Below, piece by piece: positions 23,897 to 32,980 of a stretch of DNA of 35,152 bases. The notes beneath the pieces were generated by a model, which worked only from the letters and a program-made list of their open reading frames with translations, had not been told where the DNA came from and did not search any database. The position numbers and the translations under genes were made by a program. Source of the stretch: Actinomycetes bacterium (GTDB lineage Bacteria; Actinomycetota; Actinomycetes; Streptosporangiales; Streptosporangiaceae); assembly GCA_021792405.1 (NCBI GenBank), contig JAJYUU010000042.1, positions 1 through 35,152 of the forward strand. Reading direction: 5' to 3'. Numbering within the stretch: the stretch's first letter is position 1; every line of letters starts with the position of its first letter.

Positions 23897-24709
23897 TCAG
23901 GCGTCCGGCCGGTCGGCGAATGAATAGGCGGGCCACGGTCCGGTCACGGCTACCTCGCAAGCTCCTGCCCGCGCCGCGACCGCTCTGGCGCTTCCGGCGA
24001 ACGCTGGCAAGCTTGCGGAGTCGACCAGGTAAGCCGCGTTGAGCACCTGCAGGCCGGCCTCACCCGTTGCGCGCGTGTCATGCAGCGGGTGCAGGCGGGA
24101 GGCAGCGGCGAGCGGGACGAGCGAGGCGTGTATTTCCTCGCCACATCGGGCGGCCAGGCGCTGGCCCTCCGCACGCGCGGCCAGTTCGGCGCGTCGCCGT
24201 GCCAGGTAGGCTGCGCCGGAGTGGTCGGCAAGTCCCGGCCGGGCCAGCTGTCCATCAGGACTTCGAGCTGATGGCTGCGTCCTGCGAGCGCGATTCAGGG
24301 CGTCCGGGTCAGCCCAGGCCTTGACCCCGCACTCGGTGCGGTCAGCGAGCCAGCCGAGCGCCCGGCAGAACTCGTCGCAGCGCTCGGAGAGCAGGGTGCG
24401 CACGCGCTCGTCGCTCAGGTAGACAGTGGCCAGCCGGAATGGCAGTGCCGGCCCGAGCGCTGCGACGGCGACGACCACGTCGTGGTGACGTCGCGCGACT
24501 AGCTCGAGGTCGGCCGGGTCGGTCAGCCGGTCCTGAAGCTTCTCCGCGCTGAACACGCCCGGATCTACCGACTCGACGACTGCTGTCAGCTGACTGCTGG
24601 CCAGTGCGCGGACCTGCCCGCCGCCAATGCCCCGCAGGCCATCTAGCCCAGCCTGACCCAGGTTGCGGGACAGCGCGTAGACCCAGGTCGCCCCGGCTGG
24701 CGGATTCAT
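23897..24709 (-). CDS. gvpL: Gas vesicle protein GvpF/GvpL family (GvpL position)
   Basis: The 270-residue protein has the GvpF/L two-domain plan. It starts WVYALSRNLG, contains LPFRLATVYLSDERVRTLL and ends with VAVTGPWPAYSFA, the typical closing strand. Members bind GvpA and take part in vesicle assembly or nucleation. A Pro/Ser/Arg-rich insert (about residues 140-165) separates the domains. Its start overlaps the gvpJ stop by 4 nt. It is named GvpL because it lies between gvpJ and gvpS as in Streptomyces; the F or L label rests on position. Confidence 0.88.
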   Translation of the reverse strand: MNPPAGATWVYALSRNLGQAGLDGLRGIGGGQVRALASSQLTAVVESVDPGVFSAEKLQDRLTDPADLELVARRHHDVVVAVAALGPALPFRLATVYLSDERVRTLLSERCDEFCRALGWLADRTECGVKAWADPDALNRARRTQPSARSPDGQLARPGLADHSGAAYLARRRAELAARAEGQRLAARCGEEIHASLVPLAAASRLHPLHDTRATGEAGLQVLNAAYLVDSASLPAFAGSARAVAARAGACEVAVTGPWPAYSFADRPDA

Positions 24710-25098
24710 TCGGCTGACTTTCTGCGCCGCGGCGCTGTCCCGGCAGTTGCGCCATCGTGGCCGTCACGGCGGTTGGCGCCTGAGCTGCCGGCCTCGAGCG
24801 CACCGATGCGCTCTCGCAGCAGCTGGTTCTCCGCTGCCAGGTCACGGGCCGCGGACGAGAGCGTGGGATCATGCTCCCACCAGTCGATCCCCATTTCCCT
24901 GGCGCGCTCGACTGACGCGATCAGCAGGCGCAAGCGGATGGTGAGGAGCTCGACGTCGAGCAGGTCAACCCGGATGTCGCCGGCGACGACGATGCCCTTG
25001 TCCAGTACGCGTTCCAGGATGTCGACGAGGCTGGCGGGTTCCGGGTGCGTGGGAAGCCGCTCCCGGCTAGCTGGCGTCGGCCTCCATTCGCGGCTCAT
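24706..25098 (-). CDS. gvpJ: GvpA-family gas vesicle protein, GvpJ type
   Basis: The 130-residue protein has a GvpA-like core at about residues 20-72, ASLVDILERVLDKGIVVAGD followed by DLLDVELLTIRLRLLIASVE. A MGIDWWEHDP segment follows, a hallmark of GvpJ/GvpM-type relatives. It ends in a charged helix and an unstructured Arg/Gly-rich tail. It is thought to cap or shape vesicle tips. It starts 18 nt after gvpO. Confidence 0.88.
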   Translation of the reverse strand: MSREWRPTPASRERLPTHPEPASLVDILERVLDKGIVVAGDIRVDLLDVELLTIRLRLLIASVERAREMGIDWWEHDPTLSSAARDLAAENQLLRERIGALEAGSSGANRRDGHDGATAGTAPRRRKSAE

Positions 25099-25116
25099 AC
25101 GCCCCCCTAGGCCCGG

Positions 25117-25545
25117 TCACAGGTCCTCCTCGACCTGGCCGCGGTGGTAGCGCTGCCCCCGCTCACAACGGACTAGGTCGCCGTTGGTGTCGAGAGCGAC
25201 CTCGTAGATGGCCATGATGTCGGTGGTCTCCGGTATGCGATGCAGTTCCAGCACTTCCACCGCGACCTGCCAGCCGTCGTCGTCACGTACCACCGCGACG
25301 ACGTTCTCTGGGGGCCGGCCGGTGAGCTGCAGAACATGCTGGGCGGCCACGCGAGCCGCCTCGATCCCGTCGGGTCGCCCCCGGCGCGGCTGCCGGCGCT
25401 CGCGGCCTTCGTCTTCCTCACGGTGCTCGCTCCGGCTCTGGCGCTCCTCGCCGTCCCGGGAGCGGCGTGGCCGGCTGGGGCGCTCGGCGTCGTCGCGAGA
25501 GCGACCCTGCCGATTCGGGGCTCGAGTAGTGGCCTGGTCAGTCAC
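25117..25545 (-). CDS. gvpO: Gas vesicle protein GvpO
   Basis: The 142-residue protein has a long Arg/Glu-rich disordered N-terminus (about 1-60). The conserved GvpO domain follows, with AARVAAQHVLQLTGRPPENV, DDGWQVAVEVLELHRIPETT and DIMAIYEVALDTNGDLV. GvpO is required for vesicle formation in haloarchaea and is the first gene of Streptomyces clusters; here it comes later, after gvpG. GTG 25545 overlaps the gvpG stop by 8 nt and is preferred to 25578. Confidence 0.88.
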   Translation of the reverse strand: MTDQATTRAPNRQGRSRDDAERPSRPRRSRDGEERQSRSEHREEDEGRERRQPRRGRPDGIEAARVAAQHVLQLTGRPPENVVAVVRDDDGWQVAVEVLELHRIPETTDIMAIYEVALDTNGDLVRCERGQRYHRGQVEEDL

Positions 25546-25801
25546 GGTACGCCGCCGATATCCCGGTCGCCTCGCCACGCGCTCGCATGAGCCTGGCGAT
25601 GAGATCGTCCTCGGCCGCCGCGCACTCCTCCGCCGATATCTCGCCGGCCTCCAGGGCCTCGTCGAGTTCCGCTAGCCGCTGGTAGGTTTCCGCCGGGTCG
25701 TAATCCGCCCGCGTAGCCAGGTCGAGCACCTGCTCGCCCAGCCAGGCAACGCCGCGGACCGGCGCGAGCGGCAGCAAGATAAGTCCACTCAGCAGGCCCA
25801 C
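25538..25801 (-). CDS. gvpG: Gas vesicle protein GvpG
   Basis: The 87-residue protein begins [20 protein letters not shown], the amphipathic N-terminus of GvpG. The acidic helix EEISAEE-like segment (ALEAGEISAEECAAAEDDLI) follows. GvpG acts with GvpF/L during vesicle assembly. Its start overlaps the end of gvpF by 13 nt and its end overlaps the start of gvpO by 8 nt. Confidence 0.88.
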   Translation of the reverse strand: MGLLSGLILLPLAPVRGVAWLGEQVLDLATRADYDPAETYQRLAELDEALEAGEISAEECAAAEDDLIARLMRARGEATGISAAYRD

Positions 25802-26625
25802 TGTTCGGTCTCCACTGTCTGCGCGAAGTCGTAAGCCGGGAGCGGACCCACCAGGCGCAGCCGGATCCGGTTGTCCCAGCGCATCCCGAGTTCCTCGGCG
25901 GCTTGTTCAAAGGCCGACCGGTCCGGGCGGTCTACCAGAAACGCCGCGTCAACCGCAATCTCTGGCGATGTCGGCGCGCGCTCGCTGATGGCCGTGACAC
26001 GCGGTTCCAGGAGTTCTCTCATGAGCGCCAGGTCGGCTTGCTGCTTGCGCTCCAGAGCACGCGCGACCAGCGTGCCGAGCCGGATTGCCTCGAGGCGATG
26101 CGTGTCTGCGTCGCGTTCACGCAGCCAGGCGCTCAGGCGCGCGACCTGCGGGTCCTCGGCAAGCACTTCGGCCAGGGCTGCCCCCTTCAGGTACCTGCCC
26201 CGTAGGACGAACTGCTCGTGATTGGCGATGCGCCGCAGGGCGCTGGCAAAGGCATCGGCATTCGGCTCCAGCAGCTCCGCTACCACGGCGCCCGCGTTCT
26301 TGAGCGCGCCGCCGAATCGCATCGGCAGCACCGCACAGGACTGGTGGACTGTCTCGACTACCCGAGCGTGGGCGCGCAGGTCGGCCCCGGTGCCCAGCGG
26401 CCGCGACAGCGACAGCTGGCTGGTCAGAGCCGCGACGGAGCCGTCCGCGACGACCTGGACCTGAGCGTCGCCGATGCCATGCAGCTCGCCGGGTACCGGC
26501 ACACCCGCGGGAATGATGCCGTACACGTAGAGTGCAGATCCGGATGTACCAGGCCGCCTGGACCGGCCCCGCCTCGGGAGGGGGCTAGCTGAGGCGATCC
26601 GCGTTCCCCGCAGGCCGATGCTCAT
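25789..26625 (-). CDS. gvpF: Gas vesicle protein GvpF/GvpL family (GvpF position)
   Basis: The 278-residue protein has a basic N-terminal extension (residues 1-30) before the GvpF domain start [11 protein letters not shown]. It then has [20 protein letters not shown] and the closing [13 protein letters not shown]. The F/L family binds GvpA and is needed for assembly. The ATGA overlap with the gvpA stop (26622-26625) fixes the start. It is divergent in sequence from the second family member at 23897. Confidence 0.88.
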   Translation of the reverse strand: MSIGLRGTRIASASPLPRRGRSRRPGTSGSALYVYGIIPAGVPVPGELHGIGDAQVQVVADGSVAALTSQLSLSRPLGTGADLRAHARVVETVHQSCAVLPMRFGGALKNAGAVVAELLEPNADAFASALRRIANHEQFVLRGRYLKGAALAEVLAEDPQVARLSAWLRERDADTHRLEAIRLGTLVARALERKQQADLALMRELLEPRVTAISERAPTSPEIAVDAAFLVDRPDRSAFEQAAEELGMRWDNRIRLRLVGPLPAYDFAQTVETEQWAC

Positions 26626-27047
26626 TCGTCATCGTCCTGTCGACGCGGCCGCGCGCGGCGCTCCCCGGATCCGTTGCCCTCCGAGTCGCGCCGGCCGGCT
26701 ATCTCCCGAGCCGTCTCCCTGACTCCTGCCAGGGCCCCTTTGGTCTTGTGCCGGGCGCCGCCCTCGGTGATGCTGCCCAGGAGATCCGGCAGGCCCTTCG
26801 GCCCGTTCTCGCGCAGATCGAGGCGGTTCACAGCTTCGGCGAACCGCAGGTAGGTATCCACGCTCGCGACGACTATCCGCGCGTCGATGGTGAGGACTTC
26901 GATGCCGACCAGGGATACCCGGACGTAGACATCGATGACCAGGCCCTTGTCAAGGATGAGATCGATAACTTCGGCTAGCCCGCTCGGCGTCGGCCTCTCA
27001 AGGTAGCCGCCACGCTGCCGCCGCGTGATCGTGGTAGTAGTTGTCAT
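26622..27047 (-). CDS. gvpA: Major gas vesicle structural protein GvpA, long form
   Basis: The 141-residue protein carries the GvpA core [20 protein letters not shown] followed by [19 protein letters not shown] and [13 protein letters not shown], close to structural GvpA proteins that form the vesicle wall. Unlike cyanobacterial GvpA (about 70 residues), it has a C-terminal tail of about 60 charged residues rich in Arg, Asp and Glu, as seen in actinobacterial relatives. The start lies 2 nt after the SRPBCC gene. Whether it forms real vesicles is unknown. Confidence 0.88.
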   Translation of the reverse strand: MTTTTTITRRQRGGYLERPTPSGLAEVIDLILDKGLVIDVYVRVSLVGIEVLTIDARIVVASVDTYLRFAEAVNRLDLRENGPKGLPDLLGSITEGGARHKTKGALAGVRETAREIAGRRDSEGNGSGERRARPRRQDDDE

Positions 27048-27049
27048 CC

Positions 27050-28207
27050 CTATCTCGCCCGGGCCTTAACCGGCTCGCGCCCACGCGACGACCTGCCACT
27101 GCCGCCGCCACCGCGCCGCGCTTCCCGCTGCTCCCCGTCGCCCTCGTCATGGTCCTCGTCCTCGTAGTCGCGGTCGTAATCCCGGTCTTCGCCTTCGCCT
27201 TCGCGTTCGTCGTAGTCTTCTTCTTCTTCTTCCTCCTCCTCCTCCTCCTCCTCCTCGCCTCCGCGTGCCTCGTCCTCGTAGTCCTCGTCCTCGTAGTCCT
27301 CGGCCTCGTCATAGTCCTCGTAGGCCCGGTCCTCGTCGCGTCGGCCGGCGGATTCCCCGGCCCTGTCGCGGGACTTCCGGCCGTCGTCTTCCTGCTCTCC
27401 GCTTTCGCCGTCGCTGACTACTTCGCCGTCGCGTATCTCGCCACGCCAGCCGGTGACTTCGTCCGGATTGGTCAGCACCTGCGTCATCACATGCCGACGG
27501 AAATGCTTCAGCTCCAGGCGGACGCGCCGGCCCTGGGCTCGCCAGAGATTGCCGATGTTCTCGATCACGCCCCCTGGGTGGTACTCGAGAACGACCAGGA
27601 TCCGGGTAAATTCCGGATCGCCGATCGCGTGGAACGTGACGGTGCCGTCGACGTGGCCCTTGTCGCCCTCGGACTTCCAGACGATCCGGTTGTCGGGGAT
27701 CTGGTCCATGATCGTGGAACGCCAGCTCCGGTGTGACCAGAAGATCTGCGCCTTCCAGCTGAGCTTGGCATCCTCTTCCTGGTTGACTGTCTCGACTTTC
27801 TTCATGAAGGTCGGGAAGTCCTGGAACTGCGTCCAGACGTTGTAGGTCAATGTGAGCGGTGCGCCTACGTCGATCTGCTCGACGATGTTGGTCACCTTGA
27901 GGCCCTTGCCGCCGCCTTTGCCGCCGCCGCCGCCAAGAGCCTTGCCGAGCTTGCCCATGACGCCCGAGGCGCCTGCCTTGGCCAGGCCGCGCAGCGGCTT
28001 GCCCTGGAGGAGGTCGGGTGCACCTTCCTTAAGCGCCTTCGCGGCCGGACCGCCGTTCTCCGCGTAGTCAGTGAGCCGCTCCGTCGCGCGCTGTGTCAGT
28101 GCCCCGAGGAATGACCCGAGTTCTCCCTTCAGCCGGTCGGTTGGCAGTTCGGCGATAAAGCTCTTCAGCATGCCACCACGCTCGGCCTGCGCTGTCTGCT
28201 CATTCAT
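27050..28207 (-). CDS. SRPBCC-domain protein with polyacidic tail in the gas vesicle operon
   Basis: The 385-residue protein has a helical N-terminal region (1-80) and a Gly/Lys-rich linker containing [11 protein letters not shown]. An SRPBCC (START-like, polyketide cyclase/dehydrase) domain follows at about residues 103-245, with [20 protein letters not shown] and [11 protein letters not shown]. The remaining 130 residues are extremely acidic and low in complexity, including a run of 14 glutamates and many DYE/YED units. Streptomyces gas vesicle clusters contain unknown gvpY/gvpZ genes, one of which I recall as SRPBCC-like. The equivalence is tentative. The ATG overlaps the upstream gene by 4 nt. 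A role in surface or membrane attachment is speculation. Confidence 0.75.
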   Translation of the reverse strand: MNEQTAQAERGGMLKSFIAELPTDRLKGELGSFLGALTQRATERLTDYAENGGPAAKALKEGAPDLLQGKPLRGLAKAGASGVMGKLGKALGGGGGKGGGKGLKVTNIVEQIDVGAPLTLTYNVWTQFQDFPTFMKKVETVNQEEDAKLSWKAQIFWSHRSWRSTIMDQIPDNRIVWKSEGDKGHVDGTVTFHAIGDPEFTRILVVLEYHPGGVIENIGNLWRAQGRRVRLELKHFRRHVMTQVLTNPDEVTGWRGEIRDGEVVSDGESGEQEDDGRKSRDRAGESAGRRDEDRAYEDYDEAEDYEDEDYEDEARGGEEEEEEEEEEEEEDYDEREGEGEDRDYDRDYEDEDHDEGDGEQREARRGGGGSGRSSRGREPVKARAR

Positions 28208-28944
28208 TCACTGTCACCCCCGCTCCGGGACGGTGCGGACGGCGGACGGGATCGTCCGCCGCCGCCTTGCCGCTCGCTGCCTGCATCATCACGATCGCCA
28301 TCGCGCTGCGATGGCTGGCCAGCGCGAGCATGCGCGGCCTTCTCTTCCGCGCTGCGCGACTGCCGGCTGGCAGGTGCGCCGTCCGATTCAGCGCGCGATG
28401 CCGGACGGCGTGGCGCCGGGACGCGATCGCCATCGCGTTCGGCTGGGCGGCGTCTCGAGCTCGATGCTGCGGGACGCCGGTCTTCGTCGCGCTGCCGCTC
28501 TCCCTCGTCGCGCTGACCTGCCCGTTCGTCGCGCTGACCTGCCCGTTCGTCGCGCTGACCTGCCCGTTCGTCGCGCTGCCGCTCTCCCTCGTCGCGCTCG
28601 GGCATGCCTGCGGCCGATCCCTCGCCGTCGGCGCCTCCGGCGCGCATTGCGTCAGTCCGGTCCCGCAGGCCGTCGCTGAGCGCGTTGATCTTGCCGCTCA
28701 CGACAGCAAGGGCAGCTGCCTTGCCGGCCTCGACGAGCCGGCCTTTCATCTCCTCGGTCAGCTGCGTGAACTCAGGGGACGAGCTAAGGACCTTTGCCCC
28801 TTGCTGGAACAGGCCGCCTGCCGCGCCGCCGAGGCGTCCGCGCCGAGCTAGCGCTGCTACCGCTAGCGCCCACTTCATCTTGTGGAATCGGCCCAGTGCG
28901 TAGCCCGCCGCGACGGCAAGGCCCAGGCGGGCTCCGCTATTCAT
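28204..28944 (-). CDS. First gene of the gas vesicle operon, repeat-rich unknown protein
   Basis: The 246-residue protein starts NSGARLGLAVAAGYALGR, then a short hydrophobic and basic helix (WALAVAALARRGRLGG) that could touch a membrane or the vesicle. A helical segment from about 50-100 (EEMKGRLVEAGKAAALAVVS) follows, then a long disordered tail rich in Arg, Asp and Glu. The tail includes heptads RDEGERQ and RDERAGQ in an A-B-B-B-A order. ATG 28944 has GGGGGA 7 nt upstream and is chosen over 28977. It resembles the unknown leading genes (gvpY-like) of Streptomyces gas vesicle clusters, but this is uncertain. Confidence 0.65.
   Translation of the reverse strand: MNSGARLGLAVAAGYALGRFHKMKWALAVAALARRGRLGGAAGGLFQQGAKVLSSSPEFTQLTEEMKGRLVEAGKAAALAVVSGKINALSDGLRDRTDAMRAGGADGEGSAAGMPERDEGERQRDERAGQRDERAGQRDERAGQRDEGERQRDEDRRPAASSSRRRPAERDGDRVPAPRRPASRAESDGAPASRQSRSAEEKAAHARAGQPSQRDGDRDDAGSERQGGGGRSRPPSAPSRSGGDSE
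28490..28594 (-). repeat. Five 21-bp tandem units in A-B-B-B-A order, coding
   Basis: Units start at 28490, 28511, 28532, 28553 and 28574. The three central ones are identical, reading CGCTGACCTGCCCGTTCGTC plus G on the plus strand. The two outer ones are identical to each other (CGCTGCCGCTCTCCCTCGTC plus G). They encode the heptads RDERAGQ (B) and RDEGERQ (A) in the disordered tail of the first gas vesicle operon gene. Confidence 0.85.
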
Positions 28945-29040
28945 CGCATCCCCCAGAACGCGAGGGCACGTTTGCATGAGAACCAGCCGCTGGTGGCACT
29001 CCGCCGGCCCCCGACTACGTTGCGGCGCGCCACCAGCGGG

Positions 29041-29065
29041 CTACCCGATTACCTCCGCCGCAAAC
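29041..29065 (-). promoter_or_regulatory. Sigma-B/F-type promoter of the gas vesicle operon
   Basis: On the minus strand GTTT (29062-29065), a 15-nt spacer and GGGTAG (29041-29046) closely match GTTT-N14-16-GGGTA(T/C), the promoter of actinobacterial SigB/SigF stress sigma factors. Only the last -10 base deviates. The leader to the ATG at 28944 would be about 90 nt. The rest of the 298-nt gap (28945-29242) shows no gene. Confidence 0.6.
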
Positions 29066-29242
29066 AAGACTCAACAGCCTCGGTTACCACGACCGCTACG
29101 CAAGAACCACCGTCGGCCAGGGGCGAACCGCCCTGCAGGCATGTCCGGATGGGTTCAGGGGGATTCGAAGCCGCGCTGCATGTACTGGTGCCAGCCGGAC
29201 AGCCTGGGCGACTGCCGCCTCGGCGCTGCGGTCCGCCCCGGC

Positions 29243-32200
29243 CTACGTGGTCGGCCGGAGCCATCTCTCGATGCAGCCGAGTAGTTCCTCGATGTCCACA
29301 GGTTTGGTGACGTAGTCGGTAGCTCCGGCGGCGATGCTCTTGTCCCGGTCTCCCTGCATGGCCCGCGCCGTGACGGCGATGACGGGCAGCTGCGCGAATC
29401 GTGCCATCCGCCGGATCGCCCGGATGGTCTCGTGCCCGTCCAGTTGGGGCATCATGATGTCCATCAGCACCACGTCAAAGTGCCCGGCGCTGAGTGCTTC
29501 GACAGCCTGCCGGCCGTCAGCCGCTCGGGCGACCGCCATCCCGTACAGTTCCAGCACATCGGTGAGCACGAACGCATTGCGCGGGTCGTCATCGACGATC
29601 AGCGCCCTGCGTCCCTTCAGTTCGTCGTGCCGCAGGGCCGGGCGGAGCGCGCCGGATGAGGCGGGAGCTGAGGCGGCGGGCCTGGCGTACAACTGAGTGG
29701 CAGCGGAAATGGCGCCGTCGTGCCCGCCCGTTTCCGTCGTGGTGGCTGTTACCAGCCCGTGCGCACCAGACGGCTCAGCCGCCAGCGCCTCGGCGCCTGC
29801 CTCATGCATGGGCAGGTACAGCGTGAAAGTGCTCCCGGCGCCCTGCTCGCTGTCGACGGTGATCTCGCCGCCCAGCTGAGCTGCGACTTCCCGGCAGATA
29901 GCCAGGCCGAGGCCAGTGCCACCGTACCGGCGGCTCGTGGTGCCATCCCCCTGGTGGAACGCGCCAAAGATGGCGCCGATGTTGTCGCTGGCGATACCGA
30001 TGCCCGTGTCAGTGACGGCGAACGCCACGGCCGCCCTGCCGCCGGGCACTCGGCGGTGAGCGGCCTCGATCCTTACCCCGACGCGGCCGTTCTCGGTGAA
30101 CTTCACTGCGTTCGAGAGCAAGTTGTGCAGGATCTGCCGAAGCCGGTGCTTGTCCGTGATCAGCTCGGCCGGCGCGCCGGGAGCCACTTCGATGGTGAAG
30201 TGCAGGCCCTTCTCGGCAGTGAGCGGGCGGAAGACAGAGTTGAGTTCCTCGGCCAGGCCGCCCAGCGGGAAGCGCTCGGGGCGGACATCCATCTTCCCGG
30301 CCTCAACCTTGGACAGATCGAGGATGTCGTTGATGAGCTGCAGGAGGTCGGAGCCGGACATGTGGATGACGTTGGCGTACTCGACCTGCTTCGGCGTGAG
30401 GTTCTGGTCGGGGTTCTGAGCCAGCAGCCGGGCGAGCACGAGCAAGCTATTGAGCGGAGTGCGCAGCTCATGGGACATGTTCGCCAGGAACTGAGACTTG
30501 TACCGGGAGGCGAGGTCGAGCTGCCGCGCCCGTTCCTCGATCTCCTGCCGCGCTTGTTCGATCTGAGCGTTCTTCTGCTCGATGTCGCGGTTCTGCCGTG
30601 CCAGCTGCTCTGCCTTGTCCTCAAGTTCGGCATTCGACCGCTGCAGCTCGTCCTGGCGGGCTTGCAGTTCGCCCGAGCGCGATTGCAGCTCCGCGGCCAG
30701 CCGCTGTGACTCGGCGAGCAGGGCATCGGTGCGGGCGTTGGCAATGATGGTGTTGACGTTCACCCCGATGATTTCCATCAGCTGCTCGAGGAAGTCACGG
30801 TGAATCTGGGTGAAGCGGGCAAACGAGCCGGCTTCGATCACGCCGAGGGCCTGTCCCTCGAACGCAATCGGCATGATGATGATGCTTGCCGGGGCCGCCT
30901 CGCCGAGCCCTGAGGAAATCCGGACGTAGCCCGCGGGGACCTCGTCGAGCACGATCGGCCTGCCGGTGCGTGCCACCTGGCCGATCAGTGACTGACCGAG
31001 CCGGAACTGGCTGGGGGCGTCCTTGTCGGCGCGCAGTCCGTAGCCTGCGATGAGCCGCATCCGGGTCTCGCCGGCGCCGTGGTCTGCCAGGAAGAACGTC
31101 CCGTGCTGCGCGCCGATCAGCGGGATCAGCTCATCCATGATGAGCTCCGCCACCGCTGGCAGATCCCGGTGACCCTGCATCAGCCCGGCAATGCGGGCCA
31201 GGTTGGTCTGCAGCCAGTCCTGCTCCTGGTTCGCCCTGGTCGTCTCGCGCAGCGATTCAACCATCGCGTTGATGTTGTCCTTCAGCTCAGCTACCTCGCC
31301 CTGAGCCTCGACCGAGATGGACCTGGTCAGGTCGCCTCTGGCCACAGCGCTGGTGACCTCGGCGATCGCCCGGACCTGGCGGGTCAGGTTGCCGGCTAGC
31401 TCGTTCACGTTCTCGGTGAGCCACTTCCAGGTGCCCGAAACGCCCTGGACTTCAGCCTGGCCCCCGAGCCGCCCCTCGCTGCCGACCTCGCGTGCCACCC
31501 TGGTGACCTCAGCGGCGAAGGACGACAACTGGTCCACCATCGTGTTGATGGTCGTCTTCAGCTCCAGGATCTCGCCGCGTGCGTCCACGTCGATCTTCTT
31601 CGACAGATCGCCCTGGGCGACCGCGGTAGTGACCTGCGCAATGTTGCGGACCTGGCTGGTGAGGTTGTTGGCCATCGAGTTGACGTTGTCGGTCAGGTCC
31701 TTCCAGGTGCCCGCGACATTCGGCACGTTAGCCTGGCCGCCGAGTTGTCCCTCGGTGCCGACCTCACGAGCGACCCTGGTTACCTCGCCGGCGAATGCGC
31801 TGAGCGTGTCGACCATGCCGTTGATGGTGCCGGCGAGTGCCGCAACCTCGCCTTTCGCCTCGACGTGGATGCGCTGGCTCAGGTCGCCGCGGGCCACAGC
31901 GCTGGCTACCTGAGCGATCGAACGGACCTGCTCGGTAAGATTCGAGGCCATCACGTTGACGTTGTCGGTCAGGTCCTTCCAGGTGCCCGACGCGCCCTGG
32001 ACGCTGGCCTGGCCGCCCAGTTTCCCCTGCGTACCGACGTCACGAGCGACCCTGGTGACCTCGCCGGAGAAAGCAGACAACTGGTCGACCATGGTGTTGA
32101 TGGTCTCTTTCAGTTCCTGGATCTCACCGCGGGCGTCCACTCGTATCTTCTGGCTCAGGTCCCCCTTCGCGACGGCGGTGGTAACGGTGGCGATGGCGCG

Positions 32201-32800
32201 GACCTGGTCGGTCAGGTTCGTGGCCATGACGTTGACCGACTCAGTGAGGTCCCGCCAGGTGCCGGACACGTCCAGAACGTCGGCCTGGCCGCCGAGCCTG
32301 CCTTCGGTGCCAACCTCACGCGCCATCCGGGTGACCTCGCCGGCGAACGAGGACAGCTGATCCACCATGGTGTTAAGAGTCTGCTTAAGCTCCAGCAATT
32401 CGCCCTTGGCGTTGACCGTGATCTTCTGCGTCAGGTCGCCCTGGGCGACAGCAGAAGCCACCTGGGCGATGTCCCGTACCTGACCGGTCAGGTTGCCCGC
32501 CATGGCGTTCACCGACTCGGTGAGATCCTTCCAGGTGCCGGTCACGCCGGGCAGGTGAGCCTGCCCGCCGAGCTTTCCGTCGCTCCCGACCTCGCGAGCT
32601 ACCCTGGTAACTTCCGATGTGAATAGCGCCAGCTGGTCATTCATGCCGTTGAAGACGGCAGCGATCTCGTTCATCAGCGCGTCGGGGCTGCCCGGCAGCC
32701 TGGTGCCGAAATCGCCGTCACGCACTGCCTTCAGCCCGTCTAGCAGCTGCTGCAAGCGTGAGTCAGCGGGGCCGTGTCCTGGCTGACCTGCTGATTCCAT
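29243..32800 (-). CDS. Soluble poly-HAMP / GAF hybrid histidine kinase with receiver domain
   Basis: This 1185-residue kinase has no membrane helix. Residues 50-540 are a chain of HAMP modules, five of them in near-identical units of 92 residues with the GTWKDLT and AVAQGDL signatures. A GAF domain (about 550-700), a long coiled coil (705-765) and a HisKA domain with [14 protein letters not shown] (H777) follow. A HATPase domain with VTDTGIGI and GGTGLGLAI comes next, and a C-terminal receiver domain with phospho-acceptor D1114 ([13 protein letters not shown]) and VTKPVD closes the protein. It resembles fungal group III osmosensing kinases (Nik1/Os-1) in plan. ATG 32800 has AGAGG upstream. 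No partner regulator is adjacent, so output is through another protein. Confidence 0.9.
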   Translation of the reverse strand: MESAGQPGHGPADSRLQQLLDGLKAVRDGDFGTRLPGSPDALMNEIAAVFNGMNDQLALFTSEVTRVAREVGSDGKLGGQAHLPGVTGTWKDLTESVNAMAGNLTGQVRDIAQVASAVAQGDLTQKITVNAKGELLELKQTLNTMVDQLSSFAGEVTRMAREVGTEGRLGGQADVLDVSGTWRDLTESVNVMATNLTDQVRAIATVTTAVAKGDLSQKIRVDARGEIQELKETINTMVDQLSAFSGEVTRVARDVGTQGKLGGQASVQGASGTWKDLTDNVNVMASNLTEQVRSIAQVASAVARGDLSQRIHVEAKGEVAALAGTINGMVDTLSAFAGEVTRVAREVGTEGQLGGQANVPNVAGTWKDLTDNVNSMANNLTSQVRNIAQVTTAVAQGDLSKKIDVDARGEILELKTTINTMVDQLSSFAAEVTRVAREVGSEGRLGGQAEVQGVSGTWKWLTENVNELAGNLTRQVRAIAEVTSAVARGDLTRSISVEAQGEVAELKDNINAMVESLRETTRANQEQDWLQTNLARIAGLMQGHRDLPAVAELIMDELIPLIGAQHGTFFLADHGAGETRMRLIAGYGLRADKDAPSQFRLGQSLIGQVARTGRPIVLDEVPAGYVRISSGLGEAAPASIIIMPIAFEGQALGVIEAGSFARFTQIHRDFLEQLMEIIGVNVNTIIANARTDALLAESQRLAAELQSRSGELQARQDELQRSNAELEDKAEQLARQNRDIEQKNAQIEQARQEIEERARQLDLASRYKSQFLANMSHELRTPLNSLLVLARLLAQNPDQNLTPKQVEYANVIHMSGSDLLQLINDILDLSKVEAGKMDVRPERFPLGGLAEELNSVFRPLTAEKGLHFTIEVAPGAPAELITDKHRLRQILHNLLSNAVKFTENGRVGVRIEAAHRRVPGGRAAVAFAVTDTGIGIASDNIGAIFGAFHQGDGTTSRRYGGTGLGLAICREVAAQLGGEITVDSEQGAGSTFTLYLPMHEAGAEALAAEPSGAHGLVTATTTETGGHDGAISAATQLYARPAASAPASSGALRPALRHDELKGRRALIVDDDPRNAFVLTDVLELYGMAVARAADGRQAVEALSAGHFDVVLMDIMMPQLDGHETIRAIRRMARFAQLPVIAVTARAMQGDRDKSIAAGATDYVTKPVDIEELLGCIERWLRPTT
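31290..32660 (-). repeat. Five 276-bp direct repeats encoding HAMP units
   Basis: The coding DNA repeats with an exact period of 276 bp. The CTTCCAG-type segment that encodes GTWK occurs at 31424, 31700, 31976, 32252 and 32528. Outer boundaries are approximate. This is internal gene duplication, not a mobile element, and could recombine to change the HAMP number. Confidence 0.85.
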
Positions 32801-32906
32801 CCCGACCACCTCTGCTGGGTGCCGACCGCGGCGCACATCCGAGAAGACGCCGAATTGCCGGATGTAACGGGAGCCGATATGACGCTTCGATCATCCCATC
32901 TGAGCT

Positions 32907-32935
32907 TTGCCTAGTTGCCAGGGCTGCTGTAATTA
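32907..32935 (+). promoter_or_regulatory. Housekeeping-type promoter of the ANTAR/SpoIIE gene
   Basis: TTGCCT (32907-32912) and TAATTA (32930-32935) are spaced by 17 nt, followed by a leader of about 40 nt with GGGAAG before the GTG at 32981. This resembles a SigA/HrdB-type promoter. Confidence 0.5.
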
Positions 32936-32980
32936 AGCGCGTAACATGACGGCAATTGCGACGAACCGGGAAGCCGGCTG

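Noticed and set aside
27041-27736. Very hydrophobic plus-strand open frame rich in V, L and F
   Set aside because: It is the reverse complement of the polyacidic GAR-codon tract of the SRPBCC gene, which gives artificial hydrophobic runs.
28490-28594. CRISPR array
   Set aside because: The repeats are directly adjacent without spacers, 21 bp long and in frame in a coding region.
29140-29200. tRNA-like ATTCGAAGC segment in the gvp upstream region
   Set aside because: No cloverleaf with acceptor and anticodon stems could be drawn around it.
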